DNA from: Hyaloperonospora brassicae
Taxonomy: Eukaryota > Oomycota > Peronosporomycetes > Peronosporales > Peronosporaceae
DNA length: 64,000 bases
NCBI GenBank assembly: GCA_947650285.1
Contig: CANTFL010001321.1
Location: 1-64,000 of the forward strand
Direction of reading: 5' to 3'
Shown here: piece after piece, positions 32,201 to 42,037 of the stretch
Numbering within the stretch: the first letter of the stretch is position 1
How the letters are laid out: each line of letters opens with the position of its first letter
Program-made: the position numbers and the translations under genes
Notes under the pieces: model-generated
The model's input: only the letters and a program-made list of their open reading frames with translations
Database searches by the model: none
Told to the model about the DNA's origin: nothing

Positions 32201-34143
32201 TGTTTACGCATCATGTATGAGTGGCACGATGCCCCAACAGGCGGCCATCGTGGTAGAGAAAAGACTTACCTCACGGTAAGTCGTGACTTTTACTGGCCAC
32301 GCCAGTATCAGTTTGTTCGCAAGTACATACGTGCTTGCGAGGTTTGTCAACGGGTGAAGCCTAGTCCTTCATCCCGTGCGCCATTGCAGCCTCTGCCTGT
32401 TCCGACAGAGTGCTGGCAGTCCGTTTCAATGGACTTCGTCTTCGGTTTTCCCGAAGACGCTCACAAGAATAATGGTATTCTTGTGTTTGTTGACCGATTC
32501 AGCAAGATGGTCCATCTTGCTGCTGTCCCTGAGTCGATCAAGGCTCAAGGTTGTGCTCGTGCCTTTCTAGACACGGTCTTTAGACTCCACGGGTTACCCC
32601 GTGAACTCGTATCCGACCGTGACCCTCGGTTCACGGCGGCATTTTGGCAAACCGTGTTCCGTTCTCTTGGAACACGATTGAAGATGTCTACTTCTCACCA
32701 TCCCGAAACAGATGGTCAGACGTAACGTGCGAACCGTGTCCTCGAAGAGATCCTCCGAGGATATGTCCACTCGTTTCCGAGTTGGAGCGCATTCCTTCCA
32801 ATGGTGGAATTCGCCATCAATAATTCGGTGCATGCTTCAACACAGCACACACCGTTTTACGTGAATGGCCTACGCCATCCACGTGTGCCCACCCTTCTAG
32901 AGTGTGACTCTTGGATAAGGGGGGAGGGACTCGCTCGAGCAAAAACCGTTTTGGCTCTTGCTCATCACGTGTCGACGCTAACGTCGTCACGTATGATGCC
33001 GATGTCGATCAGGTCGACATCGATGAAGACGATCACCCCAATAATAGCGACGCCGCTATTATTGTCTCGGATGATGATGACGATGCTGGTATATTCAGCA
33101 TCGTCAACGATTATTCCAGCGAGGAAGAAGACAACCTCGCTGAAGAAGAGAGCAATCTCTTAGCAGTGCGCACGAAGCGCACTGAAGGACAAAACAAAGA
33201 GTCAGCAGAGAACTTCCTGCTGAATCGAGAGGCGGTAGTCCGTTTCGTTCAGGACTCCATCGCAAATGCGGTGGACCGCCAGAAACGGAACGCAGACAAG
33301 AATGGAAGAGCAAATGTTCTTTCATTTAAAGTTAACGACCTAGTACTACTGTCTACGGTAAACTTACCTGGACATGCGGTCACTAGTGTCGGCAGTAGTA
33401 AACTACTGCCGAAGTACATTGAGCCATTTCGAGTGTTGCATCGCAAGGGCAATGCATACACACTCGAATTGCCACGTAAGATGCGCACGCATCCTACGTT
33501 TTACGTGGGGAGGCTCAGACCGTACTGTTGGTACGAGCCTTCTTCTTCCGATGAAGATAGCCCCCACGTTCAAGAACATCCATCAAGTTCTTTCGTCCGC
33601 GCTCCAGACGATCCGTCTGGTCGCGCAGATAAGATACCTCGGAACTCAACCGAGATATCTCCCCGCGAGCTGTCGCCAGCTCGCCGGAAAGGGAGTGGAC
33701 ATCCCGCTCGACCTGAAGCTGCGCTGTGGCATAATCGGCGCGATCTCTCGTCCGATCAGCCTCGCGATCCTTGCGGTTCTTCCGCACGGTATCAGTCAAA
33801 GCGTAGCGCCGGTCGCGCTCGTGCTTCAAGTCATCGCGCAATTCATCGATTGCGCGATCCATCTCGTAAGGGTCGAGATGGTGAGCCGAATCATCTGGAG
33901 GAGGTCTTTCCTCCTCCACCACATCCTTTGGTGGATGCTCACGGTGATCAACGCTTTCTAGTGGAGCGTATCTTGAATCAACGTGACGATTCAGGATCAA
34001 GGACGAGCTACCTCGTCCAGTGGCGGGGGTATCCACCCTCTTGGAACAGCCGGGAGACCCGCTCTCAGCTGTTGATGGACGTTGAAGGTCTCGTCCGCCA
34101 GTATGACGAGACTCATCCGATTGGTCCGAGGGCCCATCGGTAA
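29273..34143 (+). pseudogene. pol (protease, RT, RNase H, integrase, chromodomain), several lesions
   Basis: The protease has LVDCGASNNF (DCGA at 29441-29452) and VILGLPWL. RT has MDGFYQI and the catalytic YFDD (about 31113-31125). The frame shifts near 31390 and back near 31650, within the RT connection and RNase H (VVCDASDFAIG, then DKELLAMKYAL). Integrase has CEVCQRVK, SMDFVFG and SDRDPRF. At 32723-32725 a TAA replaces the catalytic Glu codon in the DGQTE motif, which copy A retains. A further frameshift lies at the G-rich run near 32920-32930. From there a 410-codon frame runs through the integrase C-terminus and the chromodomain ([20 protein letters not shown], about 33948-34100) to a stop at 34143. 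No ATG starts pol, in keeping with expression as a gag fusion. Confidence 0.92.
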
Positions 34144-35122
34144 ACACGCGCCCTAGGCGCTTGTAGACGGATTGCAAGTTTGCAATCGCGTCCCGCATCT
34201 CAGCCGAGATATGTGCCCTTCCCCAGGGCGAATTTAGGGAATACACATTCCTATGTGCACGCTGCAAGTTGTCAACACAACTCGCACAAGGGTCTCCCCA
34301 TGTGAGGCAAGGAATGTCTGCCTCACTCGACAAACAGTGCAACCGGTACCTTGCACCGGTTGGTGTTCGCCTTTCAAACTTGAGGCGTACTGCCTCAAGT
34401 TTCTTGAGACACCGTTCTCGTCCAAAATTCTTTACGTTTTGGAAGAACGCGTTCCATGCAGCCAAAAGCGAGGCCTTGTCACGCTTTTGGTTGCTGTTGT
34501 ACCATCGATGTCTAAGGAAGACATCGAGATAAAAATCTTCCTCAGCGCGAAAGTTCTTCGCGCTGGAACTCAAGCCGTGAAGCTCAGTCGCATCGAATAA
34601 GGGTATTCGATGGTGTTGGCTTGTCTCGTGAGACAAGCTATTGATGAGCCGTTCGGGCAAACGCCACGGCTTCGGCTCATCACGCTTCACAGTGGTACCC
34701 TTGTCGGTACCACGGCTCCCAGATTGACGACGGCTCACGCCATCGTCATCACGCTCGTGCGAAGACGCACGAGACGGTGGTGGTAAGGAATAATATTCCT
34801 CACCACCCTGATCATCGTCATCACTGCCGAACAGACTGTGATGCAAATCACGAGTCCGTTCGTTCGGCAGTGGCCTTGGCGAATACTGAGGCGTCGCTGG
34901 TGAGCGAGACGCCTCTGGCGCATTTCCCGAGTCAGACACGTCTGACTCGCCAGAGTAGATGACCTCAACGTCGGGGTCATCATGCGCACGCGGTGAGGTG
35001 CCGCGTGCACCTGCAGCACCTGTTGCTGCAGGCGAAGAAGGAGCAGCAGACGACGAATCGTCTGCCGCAGAGGCTGGCACAGCACCGGGCTGTGTATTTC
35101 TTGAGTCACCTCGCATAGACAT
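33515..35122 (-). CDS. intact 535-aa antisense ORF of the gypsy element
   Basis: The ATG at 35122 opens 535 codons on the strand opposite gag-pol, with its 5' end near the 3' LTR. Residues about 1-150 are acidic and Ser/Pro-rich ([16 protein letters not shown]). About 150-260 is a denser, possibly folded part ([20 protein letters not shown], then [17 protein letters not shown]). A Cys cluster follows ([18 protein letters not shown], about 260-285). Residues about 400-515 form a charged coiled coil ([35 protein letters not shown]). Bases 33515-34143 also encode the sense chromodomain frame, so both strands are coding there. No homology is recognised. Antisense ORFs are established in plant Tat-lineage gypsy elements; whether this one is related is unknown. 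The frame is uninterrupted while gag-pol in the same copy is wrecked. Confidence 0.7.
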   Translation of the reverse strand: MSMRGDSRNTQPGAVPASAADDSSSAAPSSPAATGAAGARGTSPRAHDDPDVEVIYSGESDVSDSGNAPEASRSPATPQYSPRPLPNERTRDLHHSLFGSDDDDQGGEEYYSLPPPSRASSHERDDDGVSRRQSGSRGTDKGTTVKRDEPKPWRLPERLINSLSHETSQHHRIPLFDATELHGLSSSAKNFRAEEDFYLDVFLRHRWYNSNQKRDKASLLAAWNAFFQNVKNFGRERCLKKLEAVRLKFERRTPTGARYRLHCLSSEADIPCLTWGDPCASCVDNLQRAHRNVYSLNSPWGRAHISAEMRDAIANLQSVYKRLGRVFTDGPSDQSDESRHTGGRDLQRPSTAESGSPGCSKRVDTPATGRGSSSLILNRHVDSRYAPLESVDHREHPPKDVVEEERPPPDDSAHHLDPYEMDRAIDELRDDLKHERDRRYALTDTVRKNRKDREADRTRDRADYATAQLQVERDVHSLSGELATARGEISRLSSEVSYLRDQTDRLERGRKNLMDVLERGGYLHRKKKARTNSTV

Positions 35123-35240
35123 GTTAACTATGCGAGGTCAAGGCGGAAAGTGAATGGGTCGGACCAAACAAGTGCTCCCTGTCCCAATGGTGGCCAACGG
35201 GTGGCCGCCATATTTTCGATAGTCACACGGTGACTATCAG

Positions 35241-35253
35241 TTAAGGGGGGTGA
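35241..35253 (+). other. polypurine tract (copy B)
   Basis: AAGGGGGG lies three bases before the 3' LTR start, matching the tract at 3280-3287 in copy A. It is the likely site of plus-strand DNA priming. Confidence 0.7.
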
Positions 35254-35646
35254 TGTAACGGGGCAGCCCGTTACATGGAATTGTCACTTTGAGGAAAGTG
35301 ACAATAAAGAATATTAAGTTGAATATTCTTTTGAACAATATCACCAAAGTGGTGATATTGAAGAGGTCGACCAAAGAGTCTGTTCATTGGTTGATATCTT
35401 GATGATATCAACCCACCAATTGCCGCAAGACGCGCGCAATGAGTGGTGACGAGACGTCACCATACACTCAGCTATATTAGCATAATTAAGTTAAGTCAAA
35501 CAGAGAGACAGTAGTTAAAAGACTTAATTATATTAATATAACAGTTCTGCTTTTACCTTACCTACGCTTCCTCGCTTGCCTTGTGTACGTCTTTCGGGGC
35601 ACCGATACCCTTGCGTTAAGTTCACGCAAGGGTGTGCCCCGTTACA
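35254..35646 (+). repeat. 3' LTR of gypsy copy B
   Basis: 393 bp with the same ends as the 5' LTR. The first 22 bases form a perfect 9-bp hairpin (TGTAACGGG/CCCGTTACA). The next hairpin is TTGTCACTTT/AAAGTGACAA (35281-35304), changed on both arms relative to the 5' LTR. The remaining 330 bp differ from the 5' LTR at only a few positions. Confidence 0.95.
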
Positions 35647-35839
35647 AAATTCCCACAATGTCCAGCTTCAGCCCTAGCCTCCAGCAGTGAGCGTGCGGTC
35701 GGCAATGTCCTCCCACGGCACAACGATTGTACCCCTGCGCCTCTCCGCTTCAATGCCATCGACTCCGCAATGCTAAGCAGCAACAATTAAGTGCGAAAGC
35801 AAGACGACAATGATTGCAATGTGGAGGACATAGACAACA

Positions 35840-37802
35840 AACCACGCAAGAAGCGTGGCCGCATTTAGAGCAAGGTTGGCAACAATTTACCAAAGCCAAT
35901 CAAATAGCAGGTGTGAAAGCCGAACATCTGCAAGCATTGTAAGACTCTAATGAACTACCACAAGAAGAGCGAGACGGTCAAGATGCACCCTAACAATGGC
36001 GGCCCTTTCGAAAACCGATGAACGGTATGGAAGGCATCGATCGCACGGAATAATATCATCGGAACAAAAGCCGACGCGCCAAGCGAAAGCTCCATCTCTA
36101 TTCGATGCCAGTAAGAGACAGCGGACTTCGATCATGCAGTTCACACTAGCTGCGATCTCCAAGGCGGCAAATGCCAAGTGTCAACAGCAGATCGCTCTCT
36201 AATTCTACGTGACCGGAGGTTCGTTTCAGCGCGTTTAATTTAGGCATTTGAAGGAGGCCACCCGTTTGATGCGTACTGACGACAACCCACTCCCAAATTG
36301 CAAGCATCTGAAATCAACGCTTCGGGACAGTTATCACGCCGGAATCTCGGCAAAGGTCGATATGAGTTTGGCTGACGGTGCGACATTTCTGACGACAGAT
36401 GGCTGGAAAAACATCAAAAAAAGATACTGACATCAACTACATGGCCGTTTCACCTATCTGCAGCCTGTTATTCAAAATCAGTGTATACTGGTCAGCAGGC
36501 ACACGACTACCAATTTATTGCCGACGACATCTCTCGCGCAATATGCCGCCATGACAAGACGACATTTGAACGTGCCGTGACTGATAACACCAGCGCTAAC
36601 AAAAAAGCGTTAGAGGTCCTGCGTTAAAAAAATTTATCAATGAAACTCCATAGATGATGTGCGCACAGCGTGCAGCGTTTTGTAAAACATATATTTGGAG
36701 CCACCAAGACCAAGCAACGTGGCGTAAAGGAAGCAACCTATCCCGATGTCTACCCTTTAAAATCATGCATGAATTTGTGAAAGATTGCAAGAACGTAGTC
36801 AGGTTTTCTACCACAACCATCACATCATGAAGGCCCAACTTTGCGATCTTCACAACTCTAATGGCGCTCCCATGCTTCCAGAGATCGATACCAACACGTT
36901 GTGGTAGGATTCAGGCAATTGCCAAGAATCTGCTTGCTTCAGAACGACATCTGTACGTGCTCGTCTCAGGTCGCAATTACGTCCAGGGAACAGCAAGCCA
37001 AAAAGCTCAACAGGCCGAGGTGCGCACCGCCGTCACTGATGAGCGCTTTATCGAAAAGCTGGAAAAGATCTTGGCGATCCTGCGCGCACTAGATCGTCTC
37101 ATCGTCAAGTACCAGTCTGACAAGACCCGAATCTCAGAGGTGATGCCCGACTTTCTCAACCTGCAAACGGAATATGAAGATTCGACGACGACACAGGCAT
37201 CCCCACGGTGAAACGGGACTACCTAATCAAGCTTGCCAAACAACGCATGTATTTTACGCATGGCTTGGTCATGGCGCGGATTACCTGCTCGACCCGGTGC
37301 TCCTTGGTGGGGGCACACCCTGCGCCATCCTCGTTGTAGTTTGAAGGACGCGCTTATCAATATGCCCATTGACGACGAGCATCCTGTCGACGGTGCTTAT
37401 AAAAAGCAAGTTTACTTGGATTTTACCATGTTTAAGGTTGCGGCAACTAATGAAAAGCCCCATAGATTCATTTCGATTTTAGCTCCTTGCTGATCGAAGC
37501 AAGACTCTTTTGGAATGGTGGCTCACAGACGGTAATGGATTTATCCAATGCTTCAGAAGGTCGCCATCAAACGTTTCAGCATGGCCACCCCGACCGCTAA
37601 TTTTGAGCGCATCTTCTCAACAATGAGATTTATCCGTCCTAAGATCAGAAACAGATTGGCCCGAAATACCGTCAAGAAGCTTGTATTCATCAAGTCAAAC
37701 CTTGGAGATTTCTACGACTCGCCAGAAGCATACAGTGACATGTACAGCAGGAAGACTGCGAGCAACGTCTATGACAATGAACCGGCGTTGACCCTTCGAT
37801 AA
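35840..37802 (+). pseudogene. hAT-family transposase, decayed
   Basis: Pieces in changing frames follow the order of an oomycete-type hAT transposase: an N-terminal part near 35880-35940, TFLTTDGWKNIKK (about 36385-36420), LVSGRNYVQGTASQKAQQAE (about 36957-37016), then LIVKYQSDKTRISEVMPDF. The C-terminal dimerisation motif ANFERIFSTMRFIRPKIRN (about 37594-37650) is followed by KLVFIKSNLGDFYD. Multiple stops and frameshifts break it. Terminal inverted repeats and the 8-bp target duplication were not found. It starts about 190 bp from the gypsy 3' LTR. Confidence 0.8.
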
Positions 37803-38583
37803 ATTATCGACCCCATAACAAAAATAAAACCATGACAAAATTGGTTTTTTTGTATTAAAATCGAAATTAGATGAAGTGACCAGAAAAAATCATTTTTTCC
37901 ACCTCTGCAATATACTGAGACTGCATCTAAAGAAAACATGATTCGCATATGTTTGGAAGACGTTACTAATATACTTACCTTTTCGAAACTTCATTTCTCG
38001 TGAACACTCTTCGTCTTTCTGGTGAACATTCACACAGTCTAGCCGAAGACAGCGGGCCGTGTCTATTCTAGGTCTCAAGATGACTATTATGAGAGGTTGC
38101 AGTAGTATCTGGTAAGTGTCGATATGCTTAGTGAAGATGGTCATCAGTCCTCACGCCATATATGAAATTTCAGTCCTTCTCAACATACTGTAGTACCCAT
38201 TGGTGTTCGATACAGAATCGTTTAAAAAGAACGTGTAGGTTCATAGAAGGTAGGTTATCACATCGAATCTACTAACTAATCCCATACATTTGCGCCAATT
38301 ATGAGCGTACGGCTTTTGCTGCACGACTGTTGTTAAAATGCGCCTCGGCCAGCAAGCGATCGACGAACGGTAGAATTTAGCGATTAGTCGTGCGCCTATT
38401 CGAATCTTAATACGCATTGTGGCCATTACTCATGCGCGGTTATGCGATGAGTAATGCGCGTAGTAGCGATTACTGATGTATACGGTGCGCACCATGTGAA
38501 GTTGAGTCTCCCTTATTTAATATGGCCGGGACCGCCGAGTTTTGATTAAATAATGAATTTATAAAATAGCGGAGTAAGGGGGT
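37803..38583. other. intergenic, one hairpin
   Basis: No gene was seen. An inverted pair TTACTCAT/ATGAGTAA (about 38425-38455) with GCGCG motifs is related to the 22-bp repeats at 27325-27390. Confidence 0.5.
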
Positions 38584-40230
38584 ATGGTTAAGGCGAAGGG
38601 TGCTACACGTGTTCACTTCCAACATGGTCGCCAATGGACATACCCTCACAGACATCCTCCGCACGTCGATCTGCATGGAGAAGCAGAGACGTCCCAGCCT
38701 CACCCAGGAATCTCTGTGTCAAAGGATGCGGGAGGAGCATTAAATCACGGTCACCCAAGGGAAAAGAAGCAAAGTCCAGAAGCGTTCTGCAGACCTCCTA
38801 GGTACAGCCATAAGCAATGAAGCCCTCCACTCCAAGCGAAGGTTTCGGTTTCGGAACCGCGAGTGGAGACGACGCTTGCTCGGTGGATTTTTGTGTATCA
38901 GGGTACAGTCAACATCAGTGGACACCTGATACTAGAAAAAGCGGCATCTTATTTAAAGGCGAGATGTCCAACCTGCAAGGATGATGATGCACCTGCATTC
39001 TCAAAACAGTTTGTTGCAGAAATTTAAAAGTCGCCACGGCATCCGCATGCACCGTTGCTTTGTCGAAAGCGGATCTGTCGACGTCGAAGCACCGGAGGAG
39101 CGCCTGCCGGAAATTTGCGCTCACTAGGACTCGTACAACGCCGCCCGTTATCTACAACATGCATGGGACCGGCCTGTTCTACCGAAGACAGGCCGGTTCA
39201 TTGCTTTCGACACACCAGCGAAAGGGTCACAAGCAGGGACAAGAGCGAATGACGATGACCATCTGCAGAGAATAAGATGGATCCGACAAGTACCTGCTGT
39301 GGGTCATCGGAAAGTTCATAATCCGACGCTGTTTCAAACCGTAGACCCTAAAATCCTGTTCGTTACCTATCACGCCAACAAGAACGCGTAAATGACTTTC
39401 AACGTGTTCAAACTAGGGCTATTAGCCTCCACCAAATACGTTGCCGGTCACAAGGGCATTCTGATCCTCCACAACTGCTCCGCGCGCAATAAGGAAGAGG
39501 ATCTGTAAGACGCCGAAATCATTCTGCATAATACAACGCTATTGTATTTGCCGCACAATACGACGATCAAGGTTCAGCCTTGCGACGCTAAATTTATACG
39601 CAACTTCAAAGCGTATTACCGCAGGCGCTTCAGTCGCCAGCTACTAGATCGCCTCGAGAAAAATTAGCCGGTTGCAGCAAAGATCAACGTCTTGAAGGTG
39701 CTTCAGCTTGCGCTTGCAGCATGGACTATGAGTTTCCAGCCTCAGTGCATCCTTATTTTGCTTCACGCACTGAAACCTTCTCACCTCCGACATGGAGAAT
39801 GCTGCATATTTTACCCGTGGAAGTCCCGCGAGCAGTAGTTGAGGTCATCCATGGACAAGTTGAACTACTTTATCGCAACCCGATGTCCATCGACTTCCTG
39901 CTCAATAATCCGGACGAAAATCAGGCGAGCTACTCCAACAGAGGCAGATATTCTCGAAAGCGTTCAATTTTTGTAGTCAGCACGTGACAGCTACGTCAAA
40001 GAGGGCGATAACGTAACGGCACCGCCCGTCCCTCTTCGTAATGCTGGAGAGATGCTTGCAGAGCTCAAGACTCTCCGGTTGCAGCAGGAGACTGGAGAAG
40101 AGTTCTCATGGTTGTTTCATTATATGCAGGATCAGGTGGGAAATCTTCAGCAAAAGTCCTTTAAAGCAACAAACTCTGAATACATTTCTTATAGTAGTCC
40201 CCCGGCAGCAGTTTCATATATGTATGGCGA
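38584..40230 (+). pseudogene. pogo/Tigger-like DDE transposase, decayed (second copy type)
   Basis: In shifting frames the sequence gives a helix-turn-helix-like N-terminal part (about 38600-38820), then KSRHGIRMHRCFVESGSVDV (about 39028-39087). NMHGTGLFYRR (about 39157-39189) has His in place of the first catalytic Asp. ILILHNCSARNK has His in place of the second Asp. LPHNTTIKVQPCDAKFIRNF (about 39549-39608) is the third Asp region, followed by FKAYYRRRF. Several in-frame stops occur. Loss of two of three catalytic acids shows it is long dead. It is on the opposite strand to, and diverged from, the relic at 4030-5010. Confidence 0.8.
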
Positions 40231-40793
40231 AAAATCCCTGGCTTCAATATTAAAAAAAAAGTTTTTTATTTTTGGCCTGATCCCAACATGGGATTCGACA
40301 TTTTCATTAAGTAAGGAAGATTATTAAATAAGAGATTAAAAAATCACGGAGACTCTATTGTATAATATTAACTTCCACATGCAAAGAACAAATATGAAAA
40401 AGAAAAAAACTATGCTTTCGCCATTTCTGCAATTGAAAACGCCTTTTCAAACGCCCCAGTCATCCTGCACACAATAAGCACGTCTTTTGCACGTTTTCGA
40501 AGCCAATCAATGTACTAATCAGTCACCAGTTACCGACATGTCGAGCCCCGATAAATAGCTGCGGCACATGCAGGTTATATGGGAAGTTGCTGCGCTCGCA
40601 GTTTCATTCGAATTCAATTTAATTTTAAGAGCAAAAATTTTTTTGAAGAGACAATTAATGAGTCCGGATATTACATCATCTACGCTAAGATTCAATAGCC
40701 CTGCATCAATATTATCTGAGAGAGACTAAATGCCTTGCTCGAATAAGGTCTTGAGCTCATGGTCACACATAATTTTTGCATCTAATTTGCTCA

Positions 40794-41397
40794 CTACCAT
40801 TTGCCGCCGTTCTCGAAAGTGCTAAAAAATAATTTGTATATCTCAAGATCAAGACTTTGAAGGCCGACGAACACGCAATAAAAAGTATCGCCCGCATTGT
40901 AAGATCCCAAATTCTTTTTTGGTCGGATGTCAACGTTTTGAATACTGCCAATTAACGGATTCCGCAAAATGTTTGCAAACCGTGATAAGTCGGATGTATT
41001 AGGACGCTTGAATGCGTCCTTTTTTAATAATAGAGGATAAACAGGAAGCCTAATGCCGTTTAGGGTGAAAATAGCCCTTTTGCCCTTCTGAGACTGCAAA
41101 CATGTGGTTTACGCTAATTCGTCTACTAATGAAAAGGATACAACGCGAAGATTTGGCAAGATGTAAGAACAAGTAGTCTACGCGGGGAATTTGTGGCGGC
41201 AAAATGGGGTTTTCCGCGAGCCAAAATTGACGCAATTCTTCGAATTTTAGGGTCCTGTGACTTCGCGATCTATCTGTCATATCATAACAGGAGACGATGG
41301 AGGCGAAGCTAGTAGTGGACCATATCCATTTATGGTCTAATAATTTTGTTGAAATATAAACGAGATTAGGAGTATATACGTGACAGAGATCAAACAT
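40794..41397 (-). pseudogene. unrecognised minus-strand coding remnant
   Basis: Two overlapping minus-strand frames (41397-41050 and 41099-40794) read like one protein broken by a frameshift near 41070. The first includes LKFEELRQFWLAENPILPPQ; the second includes FTLNGIRLPVYPLLLKKDAF and ends FSTFENGGKW. The composition is protein-like, unlike the surrounding noise. No family was recognised. It could be an old host gene, effector or transposon fragment. Confidence 0.3.
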
Positions 41398-41524
41398 TGT
41401 TACAGTTTGAAGATGGGCAAACGGTGGTCGAAGAATTTAGTATATTTAGATTAGCGGAAAAAAGTTGCGATTGATGGACCTACATACATCCACTTTGCAT
41501 TTGAGCTCCATAACCTAAGTTAAC

Positions 41525-42037
41525 TTGATTAACGACGACAACGGCGCTCAATACTGCCATGAAATACTAAAAATTGTGCCTTATCTGCGAGCACAACCCT
41601 TGTCACACACTAGCACTCATCAAATGATTATGAATACTAACGAGCCTCCGCAGAGTATTACGACTAGTTACAGAGATGAAGAAGGTCTTGAACCAGGATG
41701 TACCATCTGCAGTAACGTTTCTGCCTTCAACCGCTTGAAAAACTTGACTGCGAGCAATAAATTTAAAACATCGTTGTTTTAATCATCCCGGTAATAAATG
41801 TCTGGCTGGTATTTGATCCCGAAGTATTGCTTAGCAACACAATTATAGATATGTATTAGTCTCTTTCCACCATTGATCGATATCAGCCTTGGAGCAATGA
41901 AGTATATACCATTCAGAAACAATACACACGCACGTGATGACTAGAAGAGCATGCATGTGTCTCGAATTTGACATGCAGCTTTTTTTATGCGTAAAAGCGT
42001 TCCTATCGAGAATGTGTATGATTATATATGATGACAC
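41525..42037 (-). repeat. dispersed repeat R, copy 2
   Basis: This is the inverted counterpart of 18233-19165 without the SINE-like middle. Shared landmarks are the ACAACCCTTGTCACAC block (about 41589-41604) and the SSYIIIHI-coding stretch (about 42036-42013, minus strand). It lies about 0.8 kb outside the IR2 left arm, as copy 1 lies about 0.6 kb outside the IR1 right arm. Confidence 0.55.

Larger units (their letters stand above)
27679..35646 (+). mobile_element. Ty3/gypsy retrotransposon, full-length copy B with chromodomain and antisense ORF
   Basis: This is a 7968-bp element with 394- and 393-bp LTRs, a primer-binding-like site, gag with a zinc knuckle, protease, reverse transcriptase, RNase H, integrase, chromodomain and a polypurine tract, in the usual Ty3/gypsy order. 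The flanking five bases, CAATT at 27674-27678 and AAATT at 35647-35651, agree at four of five positions and are a likely target duplication. The sense frames are broken at several points, so the copy is not autonomous. It shares its family with copy A at 1-3704. The whole element is tiled with short hairpins. LTR differences are concentrated in the first 60 bases. Confidence 0.95.
27679..35646. repeat. array of short perfect hairpins tiling the whole gypsy element
   Basis: By eye, inverted repeats with 7-11-bp arms and 1-15-nt loops follow one another about every 35-50 nt through LTRs, gag, pol and the antisense region. Examples: 28196-28219 (CGGTAGAAC/GTTCTACCG), 28757-28779 (GTAAGCGTG/CACGCTTAC), 30960-30981 (GTGAACGGGA/TCCCGTTCAC), 31523-31546 (GCAATCGCC/GGCGATTGC), 32158-32180 (CGACGACACG/CGTGTCGTCG), 32462-32485 (CACAAGAAT/ATTCTTGTG), 32500-32522 (CAGCAAGATGG/CCATCTTGCTG), 33040-33063 (AATAATAGCG/CGCTATTATT), 33897-33917 (GGAGGAGG/CCTCCTCC) and 34341-34361 (AACCGGT/ACCGGTT). 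The same holds in copy A. I do not see this density in the MCM8 exons. Confidence 0.85.

Noticed and set aside
34735..35109. 124-codon minus-strand frame in gypsy copy B
   Set aside because: It is a frame-shifted shadow of the intact 535-codon antisense ORF, which has the better composition and an ATG.
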